Source: Pseudomonas sp. MIACH (GTDB lineage: Bacteria > Pseudomonadota > Gammaproteobacteria > Pseudomonadales > Pseudomonadaceae). From it: a stretch of 64,000 bases of DNA. Numbering within the stretch: the stretch's first letter is position 1; each line of letters starts with the position of its first letter. The DNA lies in the NCBI RefSeq assembly GCF_001269925.1, contig NZ_LHVO01000058.1:124001-188000 (forward strand), written 5' to 3'. The notes under the pieces were generated by a model that did not search any database, was not told the DNA's origin, and saw only the letters and a program-made list of their open reading frames with translations. A program made the translations under genes and the position numbers. Below are positions 16,875-26,091 of the stretch, piece by piece.

Positions 16875-17933
16875 ATGAACGATCACAACAACAGTATTGA
16901 AGTGGAAACCGCGATGACCACCACCACCATGACCATGATCCAGGCCCTGCGCTCGGCCATGGATGTGATGCTTGAACGTGATGACAACGTGGTGGTGTTC
17001 GGCCAGGACGTCGGTTACTTCGGCGGTGTATTCCGCTGCACCGAGGGCTTGCAGACCAAGTACGGCAGCTCGCGGGTGTTCGACGCACCGATCTCCGAGA
17101 GCGGCATTATCGGCGTGGCCGTGGGCATGGGTGCCTATGGCCTGCGCCCGGTGGCCGAAATCCAGTTCGCCGACTACGTCTACCCCGCCACCGACCAGAT
17201 CATCTCCGAAGCGGCGCGCCTGCGTTATCGCTCGGCCGGCCAGTTCACTGCACCGCTGACCATGCGCATGCCCTGCGGCGGCGGCATCTACGGCGGCCAG
17301 ACCCACAGCCAGAGCATCGAAGCGGTGTTCACCCAGGTCTGCGGCCTGCGCACGGTGATGCCGTCCAACCCCTATGACGCCAAGGGCCTGCTGATCGCCT
17401 CGATCGAAAACGACGACCCGGTGATCTTCCTTGAGCCTAAACGCCTGTACAACGGCCCGTTCGACGGCCACCACGACCGCCCGGTAACACCGTGGTCGAA
17501 ACACCCGCAAGCGCAAGTGCCGGACGGTTACTACACCGTGCCGCTGGACGTCGCCGCCATCGTGCGTCCGGGCTCGGCCGTCACTGTGCTGACCTACGGC
17601 ACCACCGTGTATGTCTCGCAGGTCGCCGCCGAAGAAACCGGCATCGACGCCGAAGTCATTGACCTGCGCAGCCTGTGGCCGCTGGACCTGGACACCATCG
17701 TCAAATCCGTGAAGAAGACCGGCCGTTGCGTGGTGGTGCACGAAGCCACCCGCACCTGCGGCTTTGGCGCCGAGCTGGTGGCGCTGGTGCAAGAGCATTG
17801 CTTCCACCACCTGGAAGCGCCGATCGAACGCGTTACCGGTTGGGACACTCCCTACCCGCACGCGCAGGAGTGGGCGTATTTCCCAGGCCCGTCTCGAGTG
17901 GGCGCGGCGTTGAAACGGGTCATGGAGGTCTGA
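16875..17933 (+). CDS. bkdA2: 2-oxoisovalerate dehydrogenase E1 beta subunit
   Basis: The 352-residue beta subunit completing the E1 active site. It shows the transketolase central domain (GQDVGYFGGVFRCTEGL, FDAPISESGIIGVAVGMG) and C-terminal domain (DLRSLWPLDLDTIVKSVKKT, GCGFGAELVAL-like segment). An in-frame ATG at residue 14 (MTTTTMTMIQALRSAMD) is an alternative start; I keep the first because it is one base from the bkdA1 stop. The stop TGA is followed directly by the bkdB ATG. Confidence 0.94.
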   Translation: MNDHNNSIEVETAMTTTTMTMIQALRSAMDVMLERDDNVVVFGQDVGYFGGVFRCTEGLQTKYGSSRVFDAPISESGIIGVAVGMGAYGLRPVAEIQFADYVYPATDQIISEAARLRYRSAGQFTAPLTMRMPCGGGIYGGQTHSQSIEAVFTQVCGLRTVMPSNPYDAKGLLIASIENDDPVIFLEPKRLYNGPFDGHHDRPVTPWSKHPQAQVPDGYYTVPLDVAAIVRPGSAVTVLTYGTTVYVSQVAAEETGIDAEVIDLRSLWPLDLDTIVKSVKKTGRCVVVHEATRTCGFGAELVALVQEHCFHHLEAPIERVTGWDTPYPHAQEWAYFPGPSRVGAALKRVMEV

Positions 17934-19190
17934 ATGGGCACGCACGTTATCAAGATGCCGGACATTGGCGAAGGCATCGCGGAAGTTGAACTGTCGGTCT
18001 GGCATGTGAAGGTCGGCGACATGGTCGTCGAAGACCAGGTGCTGGCGGATGTGATGACCGACAAAGCGATGGTGGACATTCCCTCGCCGGTCCACGGCAA
18101 GGTGATTGCCCTCGGCGGCGAGCCGGGTGAAGTCATGGCGGTGGGCAGTATTCTGATCAGCATTGAAGTGGAAGGTGCGGGTAACGCCAAAGACGTGCCG
18201 GTGGCGAAAGAAGCGCCCAAGGCTGCGCCCGTCGTCGAGGCCAAACCGGCACCGGTGGTTGAGAGCAAGCCCGCGCCCGTCGTGACCGCACAAGCCCCCG
18301 TGGCTCGCGAAGCCGACGAACGCCCCCTGGCCTCCCCCGCTGTACGCAAGCACGCGCTGGATGCCGGTATCCAACTGCGCCTGGTCCAGGGCTCCGGCCC
18401 CGCCGGGCGGATCCTGCACGAAGACCTCGACGCCTATCTGCAACAAGGCGCGTCAAAAGCTTCGACGGCAGCCAACCCTTACGCCGAGCGCAACGACGAA
18501 GAACAGATCCCGGTGATCGGCATGCGCCGCAAGATCGCCCAGCGCATGCAGGACGCCACTCGGCGTGCCGCGCATTTCAGCTATGTGGAAGAGATCGACG
18601 TCACCGCCCTCGACGAGCTGCGCGTGCACCTCAACGAGAAGCACGGCGCCACGCGCGGCAAGCTGACGCTGCTGCCGTTTATCGTGCGCGCCATGGTCGT
18701 GGCGCTGCGGGAGTTCCCGCAGATCAACGCGCGTTACGACGACGAAGCCCAGGTCATCACCCGCCTCGGCGCGGTGCATGTGGGCGTCGCCACCCAAAGC
18801 GACGTCGGCCTGATGGTGCCGGTGGTGCGTCACGCCGAGGCTCGCAGCCTGTGGGGCAACGCCGAGGAAATCGCGCGTCTGGCCAGCGCCGCGCGCAATG
18901 GCAAGGCCAGTCGCGATGAGCTGTCGGGCTCGACCATTACCCTGACCAGCCTGGGCGCCTTGGGCGGTATCGTCAGCACCCCGGTGCTGAACCTGCCGGA
19001 GGTGGCCATTGTGGGCGTCAACCGCATCGTTGAGCGGCCGATGGTGATCAAGGGCCAGATCGTGATTCGCAAGATGATGAACCTCTCCAGCTCCTTCGAT
19101 CACCGCGTGGTCGATGGCATGGACGCGGCGCAATTCATCCAGGCCATTCGCGGCCTGCTCGAACAACCCGCCAGCCTGTTCCTGGAGTAA
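17934..19190 (+). CDS. bkdB: Branched-chain keto acid dehydrogenase E2 (lipoamide acyltransferase)
   Basis: A 418-residue E2 core. Lipoyl domain at 1-78 with the lipoylated Lys44 in VMTDKAMVDIPS; Ala/Pro/Lys-rich linker about 80-130; E1/E3-binding domain about 137-172 (ASPAVRKHALDAGIQLRL); catalytic domain to the end with the active-site His in SSFDHRVVDGMDAAQF. It forms the cubic or dodecahedral core that takes the acyl group from E1 and passes it to CoA. Starts immediately after the bkdA2 stop. Confidence 0.95.
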   Translation: MGTHVIKMPDIGEGIAEVELSVWHVKVGDMVVEDQVLADVMTDKAMVDIPSPVHGKVIALGGEPGEVMAVGSILISIEVEGAGNAKDVPVAKEAPKAAPVVEAKPAPVVESKPAPVVTAQAPVAREADERPLASPAVRKHALDAGIQLRLVQGSGPAGRILHEDLDAYLQQGASKASTAANPYAERNDEEQIPVIGMRRKIAQRMQDATRRAAHFSYVEEIDVTALDELRVHLNEKHGATRGKLTLLPFIVRAMVVALREFPQINARYDDEAQVITRLGAVHVGVATQSDVGLMVPVVRHAEARSLWGNAEEIARLASAARNGKASRDELSGSTITLTSLGALGGIVSTPVLNLPEVAIVGVNRIVERPMVIKGQIVIRKMMNLSSSFDHRVVDGMDAAQFIQAIRGLLEQPASLFLE

Positions 19191-19194
19191 GGGC

Positions 19195-20574
19195 ATGACT
19201 CAGATAGTGCATACCACCCTGCTGATTATCGGCGGCGGTCCTGGCGGTTATGTGGCCGCCATTCGTGCCGGCCAGTTGGGCATCCCGACCATCCTGGTGG
19301 AAGGCCAGGCATTGGGCGGCACCTGCCTGAACATCGGCTGCATTCCGTCCAAGGCCTTGATTCACGTGGCCGAGCAGTTTCAGCAAACCGTGCACCACAG
19401 CCAGGGTTCCCAGTTGGGAATCGAGGTAGATGTGCCAACCCTGGACATTCGCAAAAGCGTGGAATGGAAAGACGGCATCGTCGACCGCCTGACCACCGGC
19501 GTCGCTGCTCTGCTTAAAAAGCACAAAGTGCAGGTGATCCATGGCTGGGCCAAGGTGGTAGACGGCAAGACCGTCGACGTCGGCGACCAGCGCATCCAGT
19601 GCGAACACCTGCTGCTGGCCACTGGCTCGAAAAGCGTCAACCTGCCGATGCTGCCGATTGGTGGGTCGATCATCTCCTCTACCGAAGCCCTGGCGCCAAC
19701 CCGCGTGCCCAAGCGCCTGATCGTGGTGGGCGGTGGTTACATCGGCCTGGAGCTGGGGATTGCCTATCGCAAGCTCGGCGCCGAGGTCAGTGTGGTCGAG
19801 GCCCAGGACCGTATCCTGCCGGCCTACGACGCCGAGCTGACGCAACCGGTGCACGAATCGCTCAAGCAGTTGGGCGTGAAGCTGTACCTCAAGCACAGCG
19901 TCACCGGTTTCGAGCACAACAGCCTGCAAGTACGCGATCCGAACGGCGACACGTTGTCGCTGGAGACCGATCAGGTGTTGGTGGCCGTGGGTCGTAAACC
20001 CAATACCCAGGGCTGGAACCTCGAAGCGCTGAACCTGGAGATGAACGGCGCGGCGATCAGGATCGACAGCCGCTGCCAGACCAGCATGCGCAATGTGTAT
20101 GCCATCGGCGACCTGAGCGGCGAGCCGATGCTGGCGCACCGGGCCATGGCCCAGGGTGAGATGGTGGCCGAACTGATCAGTGGGCAACACCGCGAATTCA
20201 ACCCGGCGGCGATCCCGGCGGTGTGCTTTACCGACCCGGAACTGGTGGTGGTCGGCAAGACGCCCGACGAAGCCAAGGCCGCCGGCCTGGACTGCATCGT
20301 GTCGAGTTTCCCGTTTGCCGCCAACGGCCGCGCCATGACCCTGGAGTCGAAAACCGGCTTCGTACGGGTGGTGGCGCGCCGCGACAATCATCTGATCGTC
20401 GGCTGGCAAGCGGTCGGCGCCGGCGTGTCCGAGCTGTCCACCGCCTTCGGCCTGAGCCTGGAAATGGGCGCGCGCCTGGAGGACGTGGCGGGCACCATCC
20501 ACGCCCACCCGACGCTTGGCGAAGCGGTGCAGGAAGCTGCGCTGCGGGCGCTGGGCCACGCCTTGCACCTGTAA
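19195..20574 (+). CDS. lpdV: Dihydrolipoyl dehydrogenase E3 of the branched-chain complex
   Basis: A 459-residue FAD/NAD disulfide oxidoreductase that reoxidises the lipoyl arms of BkdB. FAD motif LIIGGGPGGYVAAIRAGQLG, redox disulfide GGTCLNIGCIPSKAL, NAD-binding GGGYIGLELG and the C-terminal His-Glu in HAHPTLGEA. Start chosen at 19195 (MTQIVHTTL), 4 bp after the bkdB stop; the open frame extends upstream into bkdB but that part is not coding. Fourth and last gene of the bkd operon, matching the LPD-Val of P. putida. Confidence 0.94.
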   Translation: MTQIVHTTLLIIGGGPGGYVAAIRAGQLGIPTILVEGQALGGTCLNIGCIPSKALIHVAEQFQQTVHHSQGSQLGIEVDVPTLDIRKSVEWKDGIVDRLTTGVAALLKKHKVQVIHGWAKVVDGKTVDVGDQRIQCEHLLLATGSKSVNLPMLPIGGSIISSTEALAPTRVPKRLIVVGGGYIGLELGIAYRKLGAEVSVVEAQDRILPAYDAELTQPVHESLKQLGVKLYLKHSVTGFEHNSLQVRDPNGDTLSLETDQVLVAVGRKPNTQGWNLEALNLEMNGAAIRIDSRCQTSMRNVYAIGDLSGEPMLAHRAMAQGEMVAELISGQHREFNPAAIPAVCFTDPELVVVGKTPDEAKAAGLDCIVSSFPFAANGRAMTLESKTGFVRVVARRDNHLIVGWQAVGAGVSELSTAFGLSLEMGARLEDVAGTIHAHPTLGEAVQEAALRALGHALHL

Positions 20575-20587
20575 ATAAACACCCCCT

Positions 20588-20685
20588 GTAGGCGCGAGCT
20601 TGCTCGCGAAGAACCTGAGGGCGCCGCGTTCATTCTGGTTTCACGCGTTATCGTTGACGATTTTCGCGGGCAAGCTCGCGCCTAC
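20588..20685. repeat. REPIN, GTAGGCGCGAGCTTGCTCGCG variant
   Basis: Inverted arms GTAGGCGCGAGCTTGCTCGC and its near complement flank about 50 bp, again with a TTATCGTTGACG core shared (inverted) with 5543-5640. It follows lpdV directly and likely forms the 3' end structure of the bkd transcript. Confidence 0.88.
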
Positions 20686-20776
20686 AAGGGACGCGGGGGA
20701 TGCGAACGGGCCTGCGAATGAAGTATTGTTGCGCCCATTCAGAAAAAAACCGACTTGACCAGAGATAGAGGGTGTC

Positions 20777-21796
20777 ATGGGTAACGAGAGCATCAATTGG
20801 GACAAGCTGGGTTTTGACTACATCAAGACCGACAAGCGGTTTCTCCAGGTCTGGAAAAACGGCGAATGGCAGGCCGGCACCCTGACCGACGACAACCAGC
20901 TGCATATCAGCGAGGGCTCTACCGCCCTGCACTACGGCCAGCAGTGCTTCGAAGGCCTCAAGGCCTACCGCTGCAAGGACGGCTCGATCAACCTGTTCCG
21001 TCCGGACCAGAACGCCGCCCGCATGCAACGCAGCTGCGCGCGCCTGCTGATGCCGCATGTGTCGACTGAAGACTTCATTGAAGCCTGCAAACAAGTGGTC
21101 AAGGCCAACGAGCGCTTCATCCCGCCGTATGGCAGCGGCGGCGCGCTGTACCTGCGCCCGTTCGTGATCGGTACCGGTGACAACATCGGCGTGCGTACCG
21201 CACCGGAGTTCATCTTCTCAGTGTTCTGCATCCCGGTCGGCGCCTACTTCAAGGGCGGCCTGGTGCCCCACAACTTCCAGATCTCCACCTTCGACCGCGC
21301 CGCGCCACAGGGCACCGGTGCCGCCAAGGTCGGTGGCAACTACGCCGCCAGCCTGATGCCGGGCTCGGAAGCGAAGAAATCCGGTTTCGCCGATGCGATC
21401 TACCTGGACCCGATGACCCACTCGAAAATCGAAGAAGTCGGCTCGGCCAACTTCTTCGGGATCACCCACGACAACAAGTTCATCACACCGAAGTCGCCTT
21501 CGGTGCTGCCAGGCATCACCCGCCTGTCGCTGATCGAACTGGCCCAGACCCGCCTGGGCCTGGAAGTGGTCGAGGGCGAAGTGTTCATCGACAAGCTGGA
21601 TCAGTTCAAGGAAGCCGGCGCCTGCGGGACTGCCGCCGTGATTTCGCCGATCGGCGGTATCCAGTACAACGGCCAGTTGCATGTGTTCCACAGCGAGACC
21701 GAAGTCGGCCCGATCACCCAGAAGCTCTACAAAGAGCTGACCGGCGTGCAGACCGGCGACATCGAAGCACCAGCGGGTTGGATCGTAAAAGTCTAA
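20777..21796 (+). CDS. ilvE: Branched-chain amino acid aminotransferase
   Basis: A 339-residue PLP fold-type IV aminotransferase interconverting Val/Leu/Ile and their keto acids, so it supplies the substrates of the bkd complex just upstream. The PLP lysine is in GAAKVGGNYAASL and the EEVGSANFFGI segment is conserved. It belongs to the longer class II BCAT branch (opening WDKLGFDYIKTDKRFLQVW) rather than the short E. coli IlvE type. It has its own leader after the REPIN, with AGAGGGTG before the ATG. Confidence 0.92.
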   Translation: MGNESINWDKLGFDYIKTDKRFLQVWKNGEWQAGTLTDDNQLHISEGSTALHYGQQCFEGLKAYRCKDGSINLFRPDQNAARMQRSCARLLMPHVSTEDFIEACKQVVKANERFIPPYGSGGALYLRPFVIGTGDNIGVRTAPEFIFSVFCIPVGAYFKGGLVPHNFQISTFDRAAPQGTGAAKVGGNYAASLMPGSEAKKSGFADAIYLDPMTHSKIEEVGSANFFGITHDNKFITPKSPSVLPGITRLSLIELAQTRLGLEVVEGEVFIDKLDQFKEAGACGTAAVISPIGGIQYNGQLHVFHSETEVGPITQKLYKELTGVQTGDIEAPAGWIVKV

Positions 21797-21818
21797 GCCA
21801 GTAACACCGCAAAACCCT

Positions 21819-21906
21819 GTGGGAGGGGGCTTGCCCCCGATGGCAGTGGGTCAGTCAATGAATCTGTTGACTGATACACCGGCATCGGGAGCAAGCCCCC
21901 TCCCAC
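21819..21906. repeat. REPIN, GTGGGAGGGGGCTTGC class
   Basis: Left arm GTGGGAGGGGGCTTGCCCCCGA, right arm TCGGGAGCAAGCCCCCTCCCAC with about 45 bp between. It sits between ilvE and the convergent GNAT gene. Confidence 0.9.
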
Positions 21907-21924
21907 ATTTGCTCTCCGGTGTCC

Positions 21925-22818
21925 TCAGGATTGAGCCGGAATATTCTCGGCAATCTTCTTGCCCATGCTGACCCTCGCCTCCACCCCATACCCCAACGCC
22001 TCGTAAAACCCCGCCACCGCCTCATTGCCACTGGTGATCTGCAGATTGATCTTCATGCAGCCCAGGGCCGTCAGTGCCTGTTCCGCATGCCGCACCAGCG
22101 AGGAACCGAGGCCATGACGCCGATAGTCGGCGTGCACCGCCACCGAATACAGCCAGCCGCGATGACCGTCATAGCCGGCCAGAATCGTGCCGATCACGGT
22201 TTTCTTGTCCGTCGCCACGAAAAACAGCCCATCGTTGACGGCAAGCTTTTTATCAATCGCCAGCGTTGGCAGGTTATGCGCCGTGTCGTACCCAAAAGCC
22301 TGCTGCCATAAGGCAACCACTTGCGCCCGGTGCTGGCGGTCGCGGTATGCCCCGATGGGATGGCGCGACAGCAGCGCTTTTTCCATCACCAACGTGCGTT
22401 CATTGCCGTGGTAGACATCGCGCACCGTGTGAAAGCCCAGCTTGGTGTAGAACGGCTCGGCGGTCAGCGAGGACGGCACACTCAACACCGTCACCCCGGC
22501 TTCCCGGGCCCGCGCTTCGATTTCGATCATCAGCAACCGGCCAATGCCCTGCCCTTGCCGCGCCGGGTTGACGAACACCGAGCGCACCACACTGGCATCC
22601 AGCGCAGCCGTGGCGACGATCACCTGATCCTGGACCGCCACCAGCACCACCCGGCGCTTGAGCAACTCCAGCACCGCGTCTGGCGTGAAGTTGCTGGCCA
22701 CCCGAGCAATCACATCCGCCGGATAATCCCGCGCATTGCTGCTGTGCAAGGCTGCCAGGATGACCTGGCTGATCCCTTCGGCATCCTCGGATTGGGCAAG
22801 ACGTACGACGGTAGACAT
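21925..22818 (-). CDS. Protein with two tandem GNAT acetyltransferase domains
   Basis: A 297-residue protein made of two GNAT folds. The first (about 1-150) has the acetyl-CoA motif VFVNPARQGQGIGRLLM and the FYTKLGFHTV end; the second (about 155-290) has VAVHADYRRHGLGSSLV and FYEALGYGVEARVSMGKK, like YpeA-type acetyltransferases. Both CoA loops look intact, so neither half is clearly dead. Such double GNATs can have one catalytic and one regulatory half. Substrate unknown. GGAGGAG lies before the start. Confidence 0.8.
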   Translation of the reverse strand: MSTVVRLAQSEDAEGISQVILAALHSSNARDYPADVIARVASNFTPDAVLELLKRRVVLVAVQDQVIVATAALDASVVRSVFVNPARQGQGIGRLLMIEIEARAREAGVTVLSVPSSLTAEPFYTKLGFHTVRDVYHGNERTLVMEKALLSRHPIGAYRDRQHRAQVVALWQQAFGYDTAHNLPTLAIDKKLAVNDGLFFVATDKKTVIGTILAGYDGHRGWLYSVAVHADYRRHGLGSSLVRHAEQALTALGCMKINLQITSGNEAVAGFYEALGYGVEARVSMGKKIAENIPAQS

Positions 22819-22864
22819 GACTCCTCCTGGCTGACGGCGCTATTACAGTCGCCACTGTATCAAT

Positions 22865-22890
22865 GTGGGAGGGGGCTTGCCCCCTCCCAC
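22865..22890. repeat. Single REP hairpin
   Basis: A solo palindrome: GTGGGAGGGGG, loop CTTG, then CCCCCTCCCAC (11-bp stem). It lies in the divergent gap between the GNAT gene and ctlX, an unusual place for a REP. A second hairpin, GCAGCCG-ATT-CGGCTGC, follows near 22915-22931. The rest of the 225-bp gap has no clear element. Confidence 0.8.
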
Positions 22891-23043
22891 ATTTTGACCC
22901 CGCTCCAGCTCCAGCAGCCGATTCGGCTGCATCACCCCCCTTTTCAGCTTTCCCGGCTGAGCCGCCCCGTTGTTTCAGCCGGGATTCATCCCGCACAAGC
23001 CACAAAATAGCCTCACTGCTCAACCCCATGGATTCGTGCCCCC

Positions 23044-23970
23044 ATGCAAACCACCAACACCGTCTTGATGATTCGCCCGGCGCGCTTTGCCTTCAACCCG
23101 GACACCGCAATCAACAACCGATTCCAACGCCCGCCTCTCGACCCGCTCAGCGCACAGCAGAAAGCGCTGGAAGAGTTCGACGGCTATGTCGACACCCTGC
23201 GCCGGCATGGTGTGGAAGTGCTGGTGGTGCAAGACACCCCGGCGCCCCACACACCCGACTCAATCTTCCCCAACAACTGGTGGAGCAGCCACGCCGACGG
23301 CAGCCTGGTGCTGTACCCGATGGAAGGCCAGAACCGCCGACTGGAGCGCAACAAAGGCGTGCTGCAAGTGCTGGAGCAACGTTTCGCGATCAGCGAAACC
23401 ATCGACCTCAGCCATCTCGAACAACAGAACATCTTCCTCGAAGGAACCGGCAGCATGGTGCTCGACCGCCAGCACCGCATCAGCTACGCCTGCCACTCCG
23501 GGCGCACCCACCACGACGCGCTGCGCCAATTTGCCGAACGCCTCGACTACCAGCTCTGCGTATTCCACGCCGTCGACCGCCACCACGCACCGATCTATCA
23601 CAGCAACGTGATGATGAGCGTTGGCCGCGACCTCTCGGTGGTGTGCCTGCAAGCGTTGCCCGACGCCGATGAACGCCAGGCCCTGGAGCGCTCGTTGCGC
23701 GACACCGGCAAGGACATCCTCGGCCTCGACTTCGACCAGCTCGAAGCGTTCGCCGGCAACATGCTCGAAGTCCACGACCGCGACGGCCAGCCGCTGCTGG
23801 TGATGTCCGCCAGTGCCTGGGGCGCCCTGAAACCCGCCCAGCGCCAGCAGGTGGAGCGCCATACACGGCCGGTGGTGGTGAACATCGACAACATCGAACG
23901 CATCGGCGGCGGCAGTGCCCGCTGCATGCTGGCAGAAGTGCATCTGCCTGCCCGTCCCTCATTTCAATAA
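23044..23970 (+). CDS. ctlX: Citrulline utilisation hydrolase CtlX (guanidino-group-modifying family)
   Basis: A 308-residue member of the amidinotransferase/arginine deiminase fold, of the CtlX (citrullinase) branch, which hydrolyses citrulline to ornithine, CO2 and ammonia. Conserved parts are FPNNWWSSHADGSLVLYPM, EGTGSMVLDRQ, the catalytic His in IYHSNVMMSVG and the nucleophilic Cys294 in GGSARCMLAE. It lies 11 bp before ornithine cyclodeaminase, so citrulline or a related ureido compound would be turned into ornithine and then proline. Substrate within the family is inferred from context. Confidence 0.82.
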   Translation: MQTTNTVLMIRPARFAFNPDTAINNRFQRPPLDPLSAQQKALEEFDGYVDTLRRHGVEVLVVQDTPAPHTPDSIFPNNWWSSHADGSLVLYPMEGQNRRLERNKGVLQVLEQRFAISETIDLSHLEQQNIFLEGTGSMVLDRQHRISYACHSGRTHHDALRQFAERLDYQLCVFHAVDRHHAPIYHSNVMMSVGRDLSVVCLQALPDADERQALERSLRDTGKDILGLDFDQLEAFAGNMLEVHDRDGQPLLVMSASAWGALKPAQRQQVERHTRPVVVNIDNIERIGGGSARCMLAEVHLPARPSFQ

Positions 23971-23981
23971 GGAGTCTTGCC

Positions 23982-25028
23982 ATGACCCGCTACATCGACG
24001 TCAACGACCTCAGCTACCTGGTCTCGCAAAAAGGCCTGCAAACCTGCATCACCGAGATGGCCGAGTACATCCGCGCCGACTACCTGCGCTGGCAGGATTT
24101 CGAAAAATGCGCACGCCTGGCCAACCACTCGCCGGACGGCGTGATCGAGTTGATGCCGGTGTCCGACGCCTCGCTGTACGCCTTCAAATACGTCAACGGC
24201 CACCCGAAGAACACCCTGGCCGGCATGCTCACCGTGATGGCCTTTGGTGCCCTCGGTGACGTGGACACCGGCAAACCGGTGCTGCTCGCGGAAATGACCC
24301 TGACCACCGCGATCCGCACCGCTGCCACCTCGGCCCTGGTGGCCCGCTACCTGGCCCGGCCAAACAGCCGCAGCATGGCGTTGATCGGCAACGGTTCCCA
24401 GAGCGAATTCCAGGCCCTGGCCTTCCACGCCATGCTCGGCATCAACGAGATCCGCCTGTTCGATATCGACGCCAAGGCCATGGCCAAGCTGGCGACCAAC
24501 CTCAGGGCGTTCCCGGCGATCAAGGTGATCCTGGCGGGCAGCGTGGCCGAGGCGGTCAAAGGTGCGGACATCGTCACCACCGTCACCGCCGACAAGGCCT
24601 ACGCGACCATCCTCACCGACGAGATGATTGAACCCGGCATGCACCTCAATGCCGTGGGCGGCGACTGCCCGGGCAAGACCGAGCTGGACCGCCGCATCGT
24701 CGAGCGCGCCCGAGTGATCGTCGAGTACGAACCGCAAAGCCGCATCGAAGGTGAAATCCAGCACATGCCAGAGGACTCGCCGGTGACCGAACTGTGGCAA
24801 GTGATCAACGGCCAGGCCGCCGGCCGCGAGAATGAGCGCCAGGTCACCCTGTTCGACTCGGTGGGCTTTGCCATCGAAGACTACTCGGCCCTGCGCTACG
24901 TGCTCGACGTAGCCAAGGCATTGGATGTGGGCAGCGAACTGGAACTGGTTCCGGACCTGGCCGACCCGAAAGACCTGTTTGCACGCCTGGCCCAACAGCC
25001 AAGCGCACAGCACAAAAAGCGCGCCTGA
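23982..25028 (+). CDS. ocd: Ornithine cyclodeaminase
   Basis: A 348-residue NAD-dependent enzyme converting L-ornithine to L-proline and ammonia (mu-crystallin/OCD family). The dinucleotide fold is seen in LIGNGSQSEFQALAF, and the long form with IHMNAVGGDCPGKTELD-type active-site segment (here HLNAVGGDCPGKTELDRRIV) is that of true bacterial OCDs rather than the shorter ketimine reductases. Co-transcribed with ctlX, 11 bp apart. A GC-rich hairpin at 25038-25066 ends the pair. Confidence 0.9.
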   Translation: MTRYIDVNDLSYLVSQKGLQTCITEMAEYIRADYLRWQDFEKCARLANHSPDGVIELMPVSDASLYAFKYVNGHPKNTLAGMLTVMAFGALGDVDTGKPVLLAEMTLTTAIRTAATSALVARYLARPNSRSMALIGNGSQSEFQALAFHAMLGINEIRLFDIDAKAMAKLATNLRAFPAIKVILAGSVAEAVKGADIVTTVTADKAYATILTDEMIEPGMHLNAVGGDCPGKTELDRRIVERARVIVEYEPQSRIEGEIQHMPEDSPVTELWQVINGQAAGRENERQVTLFDSVGFAIEDYSALRYVLDVAKALDVGSELELVPDLADPKDLFARLAQQPSAQHKKRA

Positions 25029-25037
25029 GACCGCTCT

Positions 25038-25066
25038 GGCCTGCCCCTTTGCGGCAAGGGCAGGCC
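25038..25066 (+). terminator. Hairpin after ocd, probable terminator
   Basis: GGCCTGCCC and GGGCAGGCC, nine-base arms separated by 11 bases that can extend the stem. It begins 9 bp after the ocd stop. The following T-run is poor (TGATTTCC), so termination may be partial. Confidence 0.5.
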
Positions 25067-25124
25067 TGATTTCCAGTACCGAAAAGCCGATTCAGCGGGT
25101 ACGACAGCCGTTTCCGCTGCATTG

Positions 25125-25149
25125 GCTGTTTTAACAGCGCAATTTGCGC
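25125..25149. promoter_or_regulatory. Two overlapping palindromes upstream of the amino acid transporter operon
   Basis: GCTGTT-TT-AACAGC (25125-25138) overlaps GCGCAA-T-TTGCGC (25137-25149). Both are perfect. They lie about 140-160 bp before the substrate-binding protein gene, in a 257-bp gap that otherwise shows only AT-rich promoter-like DNA close to the start. A site for the cluster's own Lrp-type regulator is a reasonable guess. Confidence 0.45.
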
Positions 25150-25285
25150 TTTGCGTACGGGGTAAACGACACAAAAAACGCACCATCATGAAGCATTCTG
25201 AGCCCGACCAAAGAGTCACGGACTGAATCCACGCTGCACCCTTTTTACTGCCCTGACATCAATTACAAAATATAGGGACTGACAC

Positions 25286-26065
25286 ATGATTCCACTGCGA
25301 ACACTCTTCGCTGCACTGCTGTTGCCACTGTGCGCCAGCGCCGCCCACGCCCAGGATTGGAAAGAAATCCGCTTCGGCGTCTTCCCCGAGTACCCCCCGT
25401 TTGAATCCGTGGCCGCCGACGGCAGCCTGCAGGGCTTCGATATCGAGTTGGGCAACGCGATCTGCGCCAAGCTCGACGTCAAATGCACCTGGGTGCACAA
25501 CGAATTCGACGGCATGATCCCGGCCCTGCGCGCGCGCAAGTTCGACGCGATCATGTCGTCCATGGCCGTGACCCCGGCGCGCGAGAAGGTCATCGACTTC
25601 ACCGACCGCCTGTTCCTCAGCCCCACCTCCGTGATCACCCGCAAAAACGCCGACTTCGGCGACACCCCGGAATCGTTGAAAGGCAAACAAGTCGGTGTGC
25701 TGCAAGGCTCGTTGCAGGAAGCCTATGCCCGCGCGCACCTGGCCAAGCTCGGTGCACAGATCAAGGCATACCAGTCCCAGGAACAGAACTACGCCGACCT
25801 GCAGAACGGCCGTCTCGACGCCACCCTGACCGACAAGCTCGAAGCCCAGCTCAACTTCCTGTCCAAGCCTGAAGGCGCCGACTTCAAGACCGGCCCGGCC
25901 TTCAAGGACCCAACCCTGCCCCTGGACATCGCCATGGGCCTGCGCAAGAACGACCAGGACTTGCGTGCGCTGATCAACAAGGGCATCGCCGCCGTCCAGG
26001 CCGATGGCACCTACGCGCAGATCCAGAAGAAATACTTCGGCGATCAAGACATCTACAACGAATAA
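25286..26065 (+). CDS. Periplasmic basic amino acid-binding protein (HisJ/ArgT-like)
   Basis: A 259-residue family 3 solute-binding protein. A signal peptide ending in ASAAHAQ is followed by the typical opening RFGVFPEYPPFESVAADG and the core GFDIELGNAICAKLDVKCTW and DAIMSSMAVTPAREKVIDFTD. It closely resembles lysine/arginine/ornithine receptors; with ctlX and ocd upstream, arginine, ornithine or citrulline is the probable ligand. Feeds the two permeases and the ATPase that follow; a REPIN separates it from them. Confidence 0.87.
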   Translation: MIPLRTLFAALLLPLCASAAHAQDWKEIRFGVFPEYPPFESVAADGSLQGFDIELGNAICAKLDVKCTWVHNEFDGMIPALRARKFDAIMSSMAVTPAREKVIDFTDRLFLSPTSVITRKNADFGDTPESLKGKQVGVLQGSLQEAYARAHLAKLGAQIKAYQSQEQNYADLQNGRLDATLTDKLEAQLNFLSKPEGADFKTGPAFKDPTLPLDIAMGLRKNDQDLRALINKGIAAVQADGTYAQIQKKYFGDQDIYNE

Positions 26066-26091
26066 GCCAACACAATCCCCTGTGGGAGGGG

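Noticed and set aside
15614..18446. Long open frames on the minus strand (420 and 578 codons) opposite bkdA1 to bkdB
   Set aside because: They are His/Arg/Gly-rich mirror translations of highly conserved genes; high GC at third codon positions creates such frames. No family features or ribosome sites.
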